A program made the position numbers and the translations under genes. Source: Willaertia magna (taxonomy: Eukaryota > Heterolobosea > Eutetramitea > Acrasida > Naegleriidae). Taken from it: a stretch of 10,626 nt of DNA. A model generated the notes under the pieces. It was not told where the DNA came from, ran no database searches, and worked only from the letters and a program-made list of their open reading frames with translations. Positions 1 to 6,887 of this stretch are shown here, one piece after another. Numbering within the stretch: the first letter of the stretch is position 1; every line of letters begins with the position of its first letter. The DNA lies in contig CADWAF010000729.1 in assembly GCA_902984215.1 (NCBI GenBank), positions 1 to 10,626 of the forward strand, given 5' to 3'.

Positions 1-939
1 AACTGGTTGATGATCACTTGCACCATTTTCATAACCATCTATAACTTTACAATCATTACAATTTAATAAATAAGGACTATAAATACAATGATCTAATCTT
101 TTATGACTCCAATAAATAAATCCAAATGGTAAATAAAAAGGCCAACGATGTGTTTCTCTTTTAAATGGAACAAATTCTTTTAATGCATCTCTAAATAATT
201 TATTTTCATTCTTTTCATTATTATTAACTTTACAATCAACTGTTAATTCATTGGTTAAAAAGGTAATTCCTGGAGCAAATTCATTTTCATTAAAATCACC
301 TAAAATAATGGTTGGATATTTTAATGAATAATTATTATTATCTATAATAGTTGTATTATTATTTTTAGAAGAATATAATAAATTATTATTTTGTAAATAA
401 TTTAATAAATATTTAATTTCTTCCAATCTATAACTATTTGTAAATGAAGCAGTCCATAATTGTGCACTTCCATCATCATTTAAAGGTGGTCTTAAATGAA
501 CATTTACAATTTGTATTATTTTATTATTTACAATATTATTTACAATAATATCATTACCATAATTAAATAATTCAATTTGTATTAAATACATTGGAAACCA
601 ACTACCCTTCTCTCTTTCCAATTGTATATATTGTAAAGAATTTTCTAAAATTTTAAATTTTGATAAAAAAGCCATACCACCTGATCCACCATGATGTCTA
701 AAGATGATAAAAGGATAGATATTAGATAATTGTTTATTTTGATAATTTAAAAGAAATGTTTCAAATCCTGGATGTGTTTCTTGTAAACAAATGATATCAG
801 CATTAGATTCTAATAACGCTTTAAAAATCTTTTTGGAATTATCATCTCCTTTACCATCTCTGGTATAAACGAAATTTACATTGTACGTCAAGATGGAAAA
901 AGAATTGGTGAGGTGATGGTTATTGCTGTCATTAATCAT
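1..939 (-). CDS. Endonuclease/exonuclease/phosphatase (EEP) family protein, C-terminus cut by window edge
   Basis: The 313 visible codons are open to the left edge. The EEP fold hydrolyses phosphodiester or phosphomonoester bonds using a divalent metal. The expected residues occur in order: Asn20 in LTYNVNF, Glu54 in ICLQETHPG (metal ligand), His148 in VNVHLRPP, Asp215 and Asn217 in IILGDFNE, Arg281/Asp283 in HKRLDH, and Asp309-His310 in GASDHQPV. SDHxPV is normally close to the C-terminus of these enzymes, so few residues should be missing. There is no signal peptide, so the protein is probably intracellular. Asn-rich stretches near 182-203 and 236-246 look like loop insertions. The start is fixed by an in-frame TAA two codons upstream and an A-rich leader. 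The family covers DNA repair nucleases, TDP2-like enzymes, deadenylases and sphingomyelinases. The substrate cannot be assigned from this sequence. Confidence 0.88.
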   Translation of the reverse strand, partial: MINDSNNHHLTNSFSILTYNVNFVYTRDGKGDDNSKKIFKALLESNADIICLQETHPGFETFLLNYQNKQLSNIYPFIIFRHHGGSGGMAFLSKFKILENSLQYIQLEREKGSWFPMYLIQIELFNYGNDIIVNNIVNNKIIQIVNVHLRPPLNDDGSAQLWTASFTNSYRLEEIKYLLNYLQNNNLLYSSKNNNTTIIDNNNYSLKYPTIILGDFNENEFAPGITFLTNELTVDCKVNNNEKNENKLFRDALKEFVPFKRETHRWPFYLPFGFIYWSHKRLDHCIYSPYLLNCNDCKVIDGYENGASDHQPV

Positions 940-1011
940 TTTTTATTTTTAATTGTTGTCAGCTTTTGTTAGGCTTAGGATTGAAATACGTGTTGAATTC
1001 AAATGATTGGT

Positions 1012-1272
1012 TTAGGATACTTGTTGTGCATTAGTCGGTTGATATAATTCTTGTTGCTGTTTTAGAGATTTTCTTTTATTAATTGTTTTCCTTGTTGTTT
1101 GAGAAGTTGTAGCATAAGTATCTGTTAGAAAATTGATGTCCTTTATATTAAATATTGTTTGCAAATAAAGTTCTTGTGTATTTTCTTCTTGCTCTATAGT
1201 TGTTGCTGGGTTTGTGTTAGGGATTTCAAAAATTAGTTCAGTACTGCTAGTTTTACTCAATTCTGAACCCAT
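1012..1272 (-). CDS. Small hypothetical protein, 86 residues, uncertain
   Basis: I do not recognise this ORF. It starts MGSELSKTSS, follows an A/G-rich leader (AAGAAGAAA before ATG) like its neighbours, and ends in TAA 72 bp before the EEP start codon on the same strand. The protein is polar, rich in Thr, Gln, Asn and Glu, with a basic segment (TRKTINKRKSLKQQQ, about residues 60-74), and has no membrane segment or clear domain. It is probably disordered if real. The Met-Gly start with Ser at position 6 (MGSELS) is compatible with N-myristoylation, but that is only a motif match. It could also be a chance ORF or part of the EEP gene's leader. I tested splicing from the GT near its end into the EEP frame and found no in-frame acceptor. 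Without homologues this stays tentative. Confidence 0.4.
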   Translation of the reverse strand: MGSELSKTSSTELIFEIPNTNPATTIEQEENTQELYLQTIFNIKDINFLTDTYATTSQTTRKTINKRKSLKQQQELYQPTNAQQVS

Positions 1273-1470
1273 TTTCTTCTTCTTGGTATCAGGCTAGTGG
1301 TGCGTTTGTTTTTTTTGAAAACGAAAATTGTATTCACAGTCCAATTTCCCAAACAATAAAATATCCGGAACTTCAATTTAGGTGAGTTTTTTTTTAAAAA
1401 GGAAAGAGAGCTTCACTGGTCCAATTCTGTGTATAGGTGTAAAAAGTTGACCACCAATCGCGTCAACACC
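1273..1470. other. Intergenic stretch left of the transposon insertion
   Basis: This stretch is the presumed upstream region of the 86-residue ORF and also the original downstream region of the NmrA-like gene before the element inserted. If the element and one duplication copy are removed, the gap between those two genes is only about 200 bp, normal for this window. It contains T-rich and A-rich runs and a 6-bp inverted repeat (GTTGAC at 1446-1451, GTCAAC at 1462-1467). I see no ORF. Confidence 0.6.
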
Positions 1471-1478
1471 ATTTATTG
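1471..1478. repeat. Target-site duplication, left copy (8 bp)
   Basis: ATTTATTG abuts the left inverted repeat and is identical to 2326-2333. The bases just beyond it differ between the two copies, so the duplication is exactly 8 bp. Confidence 0.9.
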
Positions 1479-1494
1479 CTGGCGTTCCCAACTC
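1479..1494. repeat. Left terminal inverted repeat of the transposon
   Basis: CTGGCGTTCCCAACTC, a 16-bp exact inverted match to 2310-2325. It is relatively GC-rich against an AT-rich background, as expected for a transposase-binding end. Confidence 0.92.
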
Positions 1495-2309
1495 ATCCTC
1501 CACTTGTTAACACCTGTTTTAGTCTTCCCAGTTCGGCAGTGACAGCCTATATTTGTTAAGCAATGTTTTTGTTTGAAAATTCGCTAAAAGGTACGTTGTG
1601 ATTGTGTACAGATCTACAATGATGCCCAGTAACGATCCTTAATATTAATATCACTGGGAAAGGTCTAATATTTGGGAAACAAATTTAAAAAATAAATTTT
1701 GGTTCACAAATAAAAATAATATTTATGTTCTGCAGACCAGAAGCATTGGTTGAACCAATCACTGTGTAGTCGACTTATTAAAAGTCATAACACAAAGCTA
1801 CAAAACTGAACAACTAAATTTCAGTTTCAACCACTTCCATAACACTGTATACAAATAATTAACAGTCTTACTATTTGAATACAACAACTGTTACTCTTTG
1901 CAAATAATCTTTTTTCAACAGCTGCTTTGTTTATTGTTTGGACAAAATTCCGCTTGCTTATTTGCTTGACAAGTAAAGAAATACAACAGTTTTAAATGTA
2001 TTAATAATATTATCGTTTTAAATGTGTTTTCAATTACAAACAAGTTATCAATAAATATAACACTAATACAACATTTTCTACAAAATCAAAATTACAATTG
2101 TATTTCCTTATTTCAATTGTAAGATTAAAATTAAAACTAAAAGGTTACGCTTGTTTAAAACTTATTGATGAAATAATTAGTTGAAATAACACTGAAAAAT
2201 TGCTGCTTTACTATTGGGAATTAATATTTTTTGTAAAAATGAATTGGAGATTCTAGAATATTTCTTTTTTGTCTTCAAGCCAAAAACATCTTCTTAACAC
2301 CCGATTAGG

Positions 2310-2325
2310 GAGTTGGGAACGCCAG
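2310..2325. repeat. Right terminal inverted repeat of the transposon
   Basis: GAGTTGGGAACGCCAG, the exact reverse complement of 1479-1494. Its outer edge lies 2 bp from the stop codon of the NmrA-like gene. Confidence 0.92.
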
Positions 2326-2333
2326 ATTTATTG
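2326..2333. repeat. Target-site duplication, right copy (8 bp), containing the NmrA-like stop codon
   Basis: ATTTATTG abuts the right inverted repeat. On the minus strand it reads CAATAAAT: the last two bases of... GCT CAA, the TAA stop (2330-2328), and the first 3' UTR bases. The same 8-mer is also an AATAAA hexamer. Confidence 0.9.
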
Positions 2334-3263
2334 AGCAATATTTGGTACACAATTTAAGAAACAATCTTCTAATGAAGTTCTTTCATTTTTCAAATGATTC
2401 CAAATTCTTTCTTCCTTATTCTTTAATTTACCTTCAGGTAAACTCATACATCTCCAATACTGTAATCTACTATATTCTTTATCATTATCTTTTACTTTTT
2501 CTAATCTTTCATTAAAATTACCTTTCCAATCACCTAAACAATTAAATCTCCATTCTTTCTTTTGTACTTTACCAATTCTATTAAGTAAATCATTTACAGT
2601 TAATTCTTCATTCCAAATTTGTAAAGTTTGATTGGCACACTTATCAAATTCTTGAAGTAATAAATGACAACAGAATTTAGCGATATCATTATAACTAGTT
2701 AATTGGAAACTTTCAGTATATCCATCACCAAAATAGGAAATAGTACGTAAATCGAAATTAACAATACCTAAATCAGTACTAAAGAATTTTTCCATAATTG
2801 TACCACATAAAATACTAGTCCATTGTAAAGTATTTTGTTTTTCTAAAGTATCATGAATTTTAATACGATTTTGTATTCTTTCTAAATTAATATCTTTACA
2901 ATTTCTAAAATCAATACTAAAATCAGATGGAATATATCTTTTAATGTTATTTTGTTTACAAACATCAATTAATTTTAATTCTGAATTTAATTCATCTTGA
3001 GCTTTATCAAATCTACAACAATTAATTACAATATCGAAATCTTTAATAATTTCTTTAAGTTGATTAACATCACATGTTAATAAGTCACAAACTTTATAAT
3101 TAATGTTAGAGATTTCTTGTTTGTGTTGTTGTACGCTTTCTTCTGGAAGTAATAAACAAACGTCAAAGTTATCTTTACCACAATTTTGTAATTCTTGACA
3201 AATGAGTTGACCTAAATGACCACTTCCACCACAAATAAGAACGTTACGTTTGTTAGTATTCAT
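2328..3263 (-). CDS. NmrA-like / isoflavone-reductase-like NAD(P)-binding protein
   Basis: This 311-residue protein has an N-terminal Rossmann fold. NVLICGGSGHLGQLICQEL (residues 7-25) carries the GxxGxxG dinucleotide-binding loop GGSGHLG at 12-18. Further along are DIVINCC (77-83, end of beta-4) and YIPSDFSIDF (110-119), equivalent to the PSxFG segment of isoflavone and phenylcoumaran reductases. Lys135 in NRIKIHDTLE is at about the position of the catalytic Lys of those reductases. The length of about 310 is typical for the NmrA/PCBER group of atypical short-chain dehydrogenases. Members are either NAD(P)H-dependent reductases or redox-sensing regulators, and I cannot choose between these. 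It has no signal peptide and is probably cytosolic. The start follows a purine-rich leader (AAGAAAGAAGA). The gene is oddly placed: its stop codon lies inside the target duplication of the adjacent transposon, so its mRNA 3' end must now use element sequence. Confidence 0.87.
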   Translation of the reverse strand: MNTNKRNVLICGGSGHLGQLICQELQNCGKDNFDVCLLLPEESVQQHKQEISNINYKVCDLLTCDVNQLKEIIKDFDIVINCCRFDKAQDELNSELKLIDVCKQNNIKRYIPSDFSIDFRNCKDINLERIQNRIKIHDTLEKQNTLQWTSILCGTIMEKFFSTDLGIVNFDLRTISYFGDGYTESFQLTSYNDIAKFCCHLLLQEFDKCANQTLQIWNEELTVNDLLNRIGKVQKKEWRFNCLGDWKGNFNERLEKVKDNDKEYSRLQYWRCMSLPEGKLKNKEERIWNHLKNERTSLEDCFLNCVPNIAQ

Positions 3264-3614
3264 TCTTCTTTCTTATTGTTTGTTGTTTTTGTTTGTTGTA
3301 ATTATTTTTTCTTAAAGTGTTTCAAAATTTTAATTAAATAGTAAAAAAAATTGAATACTGTAAATAGAAAGATTACAATTTGGTAAAAACGGTAAATAAA
3401 TTAAGAAAATGTATTTTCAAGGAAAATCTTATTTTTGGAAAATTAACAAAATGTTTCTTCTTATTTGAAATCACAATATTAAATAATAATAAATTCTAAA
3501 ATATACGTGGGAATTTTGGAAAATATTTTTACAAAAACTACAGTTTTAAATGTAAATCATTTATAAATTAAATTTTGTAAATTTATATTTCAAACATTAA
3601 ATTATTTAAAATAA
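3264..3614. promoter_or_regulatory. Intergenic region: NmrA-like promoter/leader and F-box gene 3' end
   Basis: This 351-bp, very AT-rich gap lies between two genes read on the minus strand. It should hold the 3' UTR of the F-box gene at the 3614 side and the promoter and leader of the NmrA-like gene at the 3264 side. The leader is T-rich on the plus strand (purine-rich on the message). I see no ORF, no RNA gene and no convincing repeated motif. Confidence 0.5.
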
Positions 3615-4700
3615 TTATTCTTCCAAATCATAAACCCCAGCAGCTCTTTCAGTACTATAAATTGAAACACTTTGTCCCACATTTAAACCAACTGCTGGTA
3701 CATAAGTAACATGTGAATTACCAAATGCAATCCACTCGCCAACATATTTTACGTTTTCATTACAATCAATCACAGAAAATCTAGCCAACGCTGAATGATC
3801 AATATTTTGGTCATTTCTATTGTAATCATATGCTTTTTTTTCTTTACAATAAAATTCTTCCTTTTGAATTTCTTTATTTCTTGAAGATTCTAAAATATTT
3901 GTTAAATCAACTTCCATTACAATACAATCATTAGTTTTAAAATTATAATTTACAGGATAAGGATTATTAGAAGAAGAATTAATGAAATCATAATATTCCG
4001 GAGAATAAGGTTTTGATAATTGCATTTGTTGTCCAACAATAAAAGCTAAACCTAAATCATGTTCTTCCCAACCAATTACGTCAAGTGAAGATTGATGACA
4101 CCAAGGGAAGAAATATTTACTTTCTAAGCCAACCATAATTTTAAAGGTATTCATTGTTTTATTTGGATTATAATCATTTAATTTAAATATTATTTTATAT
4201 TTATTTCCTTTTTTTAGTTCTTTAGTTGCGTAGATTGTAATAAAATCACTATGTAATGGTTTTTCAAAAACTGAAATTGTTTTATTGTAATTTGTTAAGC
4301 TATAATATTTATTTTTTGTAAAATTAAAAAAATTACTTTGATCATTTTTATAATATGGTACAGAAATATCAAATTTTAAATTTACATATTGTTCAAATAA
4401 ATTTAAAAAACACTTTTTGTAATCTTTTAATTTATCCATTTCATTATTTATTTCATTTAATGGAATATAATAATTTTTACAAATAATATTACATAATGAA
4501 TAAAAAAGTAAAGAGTGATTATTAAATTGTTTATAATAATCTTTTGATAATATTAAAATTGAAATAATGTCACTTAATGGAAGAAAAGTAATAATGTCAA
4601 TAAAAAGTTCGGTAGGTAAATTATTTATAAAATTATTATTCTTTTTTTCTTTTTTTGATATTGTTGTGGAGGTAAACCACCCCGATAGTGCATTAAACAT
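3615..4700 (-). CDS. F-box protein with SPRY-like C-terminal region
   Basis: This 361-residue protein probably acts as the substrate-binding adaptor of an SCF (Skp1-cullin-F-box) ubiquitin ligase. Residues 26-70 form an F-box: NNLPTELFIDIITFLPLSDI with the LPxELxxxIxxFLPLxD pattern, followed by a second helix and hydrophobic LLFYSLC. Residues of about 150-350 are beta-rich and resemble a SPRY/B30.2 fold. A GLxF strand (217-220) is followed by FKTNDCIVMEVDLTN (254-268, like the SPRY GDxIGVxLD strand) and by YVPAVGLNVGQSVSIYS (333-349, like the last SPRY strands PAVGL...V). F-box plus SPRY occurs in Fbxo45/FSN-1-type ligases, but the SPRY match here is by eye. The ATG follows a run of A (minus strand). 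The gene is divergent from the 604-residue protein gene across 333 bp. Confidence 0.78.
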   Translation of the reverse strand: MFNALSGWFTSTTISKKEKKNNNFINNLPTELFIDIITFLPLSDIISILILSKDYYKQFNNHSLLFYSLCNIICKNYYIPLNEINNEMDKLKDYKKCFLNLFEQYVNLKFDISVPYYKNDQSNFFNFTKNKYYSLTNYNKTISVFEKPLHSDFITIYATKELKKGNKYKIIFKLNDYNPNKTMNTFKIMVGLESKYFFPWCHQSSLDVIGWEEHDLGLAFIVGQQMQLSKPYSPEYYDFINSSSNNPYPVNYNFKTNDCIVMEVDLTNILESSRNKEIQKEEFYCKEKKAYDYNRNDQNIDHSALARFSVIDCNENVKYVGEWIAFGNSHVTYVPAVGLNVGQSVSIYSTERAAGVYDLEE

Positions 4701-5033
4701 TTTTTTTTTGATAATTTTAAAAAATGTGTTGAATACTGATCGGGAACTGGTTGAGCAATTCTTTCTTGTCTTTGCCCTGAAGTCGCGGTTTCAACAAAGC
4801 CAACCTGTAAATACCTTTAATAACTACAATCAAGCGGTGAAACCTTTCTTGAAAATTGAAACCTTTTTTTAATGAATTCCAGAATTTAATCAACACAGGA
4901 AGGACAATGTTCCCACTAGGTTCTTTTATTGATTTATTTTATTGAATTATTTAAGCGTTGTTGAGCTAGTTGCCACCTTAAAAGTAAACAAAAAAACGAA
5001 AAGACAAGAAGGTAATAAGCCGGCACAATAATA
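4701..5033. promoter_or_regulatory. Divergent intergenic region with three TGAAACC motifs
   Basis: This 333-bp region separates two genes read away from each other, so it should carry both promoters. The heptamer TGAAACC occurs three times: on the minus strand at 4787-4793 and on the plus strand at 4838-4844 and 4857-4863. The two plus-strand copies extend to TGAAACCTTT, spaced 19 bp apart. The middle of the region is less AT-rich than other gaps here. A 101-codon plus-strand ORF crosses from the F-box gene into this gap, but I judge it a chance ORF. Confidence 0.5.
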
Positions 5034-6848
5034 ATGAAGTTAAAAATTGCATACATCACTTCAGTTGAAGTACAAACTGAAACACCTATAGGTTCTTTAG
5101 TAAATTTTGTTCAAGTGGTTAAAAATCCAAAGGAAGTAACAGTTTATGAATTTAAGAAACAATTAGAAGAAGTTATTGCTGATCTTATGGGTCGTTCAAC
5201 AATATTTATAGCCTTACTAACAACTCAAGATGGTTATGAATTAAAAGATGAAGATACTTTAAATGATGCTTTACAAAGTTCTGTTGATATCAATGGACAT
5301 GAAGAACATATTATTGCCTATGACATGAAATCTTTTTATAGAAGAGAAAAACACCATATTGACTCTGAAGCTTTCCACACTTTAGAAAAAGATGATCTTA
5401 TTACTAATATTAAATTGTCAGTAAAAGTCACTCAACATTACCATGGTAAATTATGTATTACTTTTAATACAGGCAATTCAGTTCCTTGTACATTCTTATT
5501 ATCTGTTAGGGAATTAAAGAAGATAAGGGAAGATATTAAGAAAGGATTAATTAAAGAAAAAGTTATTGGAACTTATAACCACATGGATGATTATTTATCA
5601 GTTTTAGATTTAACTAAACCAGTAACAAAGAAACTAAATGAAAAAGCTAACTGGCAATTAGAATCAAAGTTAATTATCGTAGATAAAGATTGTGAAAACA
5701 CAATTACTGTTCAAAACACCATTAAAACCAGCAATGACATTGTTCCAGTTACTGTCCATGTTCCAATTGAGTGGGAAGGTAAAAGAGTTAAGAAAGGCAG
5801 GGAAGATAAAGCAGTTGATGAAAAGACAGATGTACAAGAACAAACATTAGAATATTTCAAATCATTAATTCCAGAACCAATTATTGAAGGTGAACAACTT
5901 GAAGACTCTTCAGCAAGAGATCTTATTAAGTATGAAGACTCTGGTGATAGTGATTTTCATTTAATGATTCCGGTTGACCAACAGAATGAAATTAATACCT
6001 ATGTTACTTGTAATCAAGATACATTTGAAAGAGATGGTAAATTTAATAATTATTTCTTTATTCCTGGGGTTACTATTACATTAAAAAGAGATAGTTCCTC
6101 TATTTTATCAATTGTGAAACTCCAAGTTGACTACCAAGATCGTGATAGTAAATGGAAACCAATGCACACAGTCAACTTTGGTAGTAGATATAAGCAAGGA
6201 ATGAACTGGAGATATAAATGGTTTGATGAATGCAATGTAAATATGAGAGGTGGTATGTCAGATACTCTTGCAGTTAGAGGTGCTATTACAGTTAATGGCA
6301 CTCCTGGAGATGACAATGAATCAAGAGCAAAAGCACATTCCTCATTACCTCAACCATTAAAATTAAAAGTAAAAATTACTGACAGTGAAGGAAAATCGAA
6401 AGAATTAATTGTTGAACAAGCAAACAAAACTGAATCAGATCCATTAGACTTACCAACCTTAGATGAAAGAGCAAAAGCATGGGGAGTAAAAGATAAAAGC
6501 TTAATGAGAATGGTTCACTGTGACAACACAAGTACTATTGACAGAATTTATACAGCTTGCTATATAGATGAAATAGAAAAGGCAATGGTTATCAGATATT
6601 CTTATGGACCGTATTTTATATTAGGTTCTAAAAAGGTAAAATCACTTGAGCTTGAAAAGAAAGAAGAAATTGAATTGGAAAATCAAACAAAAGAAAATAG
6701 AGATGGAAAATGGCAAACTTTTGCTAAATTTGATACAAAGACTGGTGTTTTATATGCATTAAGAATTGTATTGCAAACTTCTACAGGAAAGAGAGATGAA
6801 GTTGTTTTAGTTAAAGATATTTTGGATGAAGCAGCCAAACTGCAATAA
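5034..6848 (+). CDS. Hypothetical protein, 604 residues, possible ubiquitin-like N-terminal fold
   Basis: I do not recognise this gene. The ORF is long and uninterrupted, its composition is that of a soluble protein, and it has no signal peptide or membrane segment. The first 100 residues could be a ubiquitin-like or PB1/CIDE-N-type beta-grasp. An early strand VNFVQVV (23-29) leads to helix VYEFKKQLEEVIADLM (37-52), strand IFIALLTT (57-64), and QDGYELKDEDTLNDAL (65-80), a pattern like the DGxxLxDxDTL loop of such folds, closing with EEHIIAYD (90-97). Residues 124-250 are rich in beta strands. An acidic, probably flexible linker spans about 255-310, and a second beta-rich half (340-595) contains GKW and RY motifs but no catalytic signature I know. 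The start context is CAATAATA before ATG. The gene is divergent from the F-box gene and convergent with the RCC1-like gene, 39 bp away. It is probably a lineage-specific protein. Confidence 0.85.
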   Translation: MKLKIAYITSVEVQTETPIGSLVNFVQVVKNPKEVTVYEFKKQLEEVIADLMGRSTIFIALLTTQDGYELKDEDTLNDALQSSVDINGHEEHIIAYDMKSFYRREKHHIDSEAFHTLEKDDLITNIKLSVKVTQHYHGKLCITFNTGNSVPCTFLLSVRELKKIREDIKKGLIKEKVIGTYNHMDDYLSVLDLTKPVTKKLNEKANWQLESKLIIVDKDCENTITVQNTIKTSNDIVPVTVHVPIEWEGKRVKKGREDKAVDEKTDVQEQTLEYFKSLIPEPIIEGEQLEDSSARDLIKYEDSGDSDFHLMIPVDQQNEINTYVTCNQDTFERDGKFNNYFFIPGVTITLKRDSSSILSIVKLQVDYQDRDSKWKPMHTVNFGSRYKQGMNWRYKWFDECNVNMRGGMSDTLAVRGAITVNGTPGDDNESRAKAHSSLPQPLKLKVKITDSEGKSKELIVEQANKTESDPLDLPTLDERAKAWGVKDKSLMRMVHCDNTSTIDRIYTACYIDEIEKAMVIRYSYGPYFILGSKKVKSLELEKKEEIELENQTKENRDGKWQTFAKFDTKTGVLYALRIVLQTSTGKRDEVVLVKDILDEAAKLQ

Positions 6849-6887
6849 TATCATGCTTAGTGTTTATTTATTCATTAAATTACCTCA
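6849..6887. terminator. 39-bp convergent gap shared by two gene ends
   Basis: Only 39 bp separate the TAA of the plus-strand 604-residue gene from the TAA of the minus-strand RCC1-like gene. On the minus strand the gap reads GAATAAATAAAC, giving an AATAAA poly(A)-type hexamer for the RCC1-like gene. The plus strand has no AATAAA here, so the two transcripts probably overlap at their 3' ends. Confidence 0.5.

Larger units (their letters stand above)
1479..2325. mobile_element. Non-autonomous DNA transposon (MITE-like), 847 bp, perfect TIRs and 8-bp TSD
   Basis: The ends are the 16-bp sequence CTGGCGTTCCCAACTC and its exact reverse complement. The element is flanked on both sides by the identical 8-mer ATTTATTG, with different bases just outside each copy. 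This is the structure left by cut-and-paste transposition with an 8-bp staggered target cut. A weaker inverted match continues inward: TGTTAA lies at the same offset in both ends, and a 12-bp block matches at 10 positions (1515-1526 against 2277-2288). The imperfect inverted repeat is therefore about 48-49 bp. The interior is AT-rich with no ORF that could encode a transposase, so movement would need an enzyme made elsewhere. An 8-bp duplication fits hAT, P or Merlin-type superfamilies. The terminal CTGG does not match the usual hAT CA/TA start, so I leave the family open. The perfect TIRs and TSD suggest a fairly recent insertion. Confidence 0.9.

Noticed and set aside
937..1020. Possible intron joining the 86-residue ORF to the EEP gene
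   Set aside because: A GT donor (GTATCC) and AG acceptors (one preceded by CTAAC) exist, but every junction I tested gives a stop (TGA or TAA) before or at the EEP start, and the EEP ATG has an in-frame TAA just upstream.
1446..1467. 6-bp inverted repeat GTTGAC/GTCAAC just left of the transposon
   Set aside because: The stem is short with a 10-base loop, lies outside the target duplication and is not mirrored on the other side. Chance is likely.
1986..3554. 15-mer ACAGTTTTAAATGTA shared by the element (1986-2000) and an intergenic region (3540-3554)
   Set aside because: It is AT-rich, does not extend at either side and has no terminal features. It is not enough to call a second element copy.
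4567..4872. 101-codon plus-strand ORF
   Set aside because: Its first 134 bases are antisense to the N-terminus of the well-supported F-box gene, the rest is promoter-like intergenic DNA, and the predicted peptide shows no domain.
6131..6316. 61-codon minus-strand ORF
   Set aside because: It lies wholly inside the 604-residue gene on the opposite strand and has no independent support.
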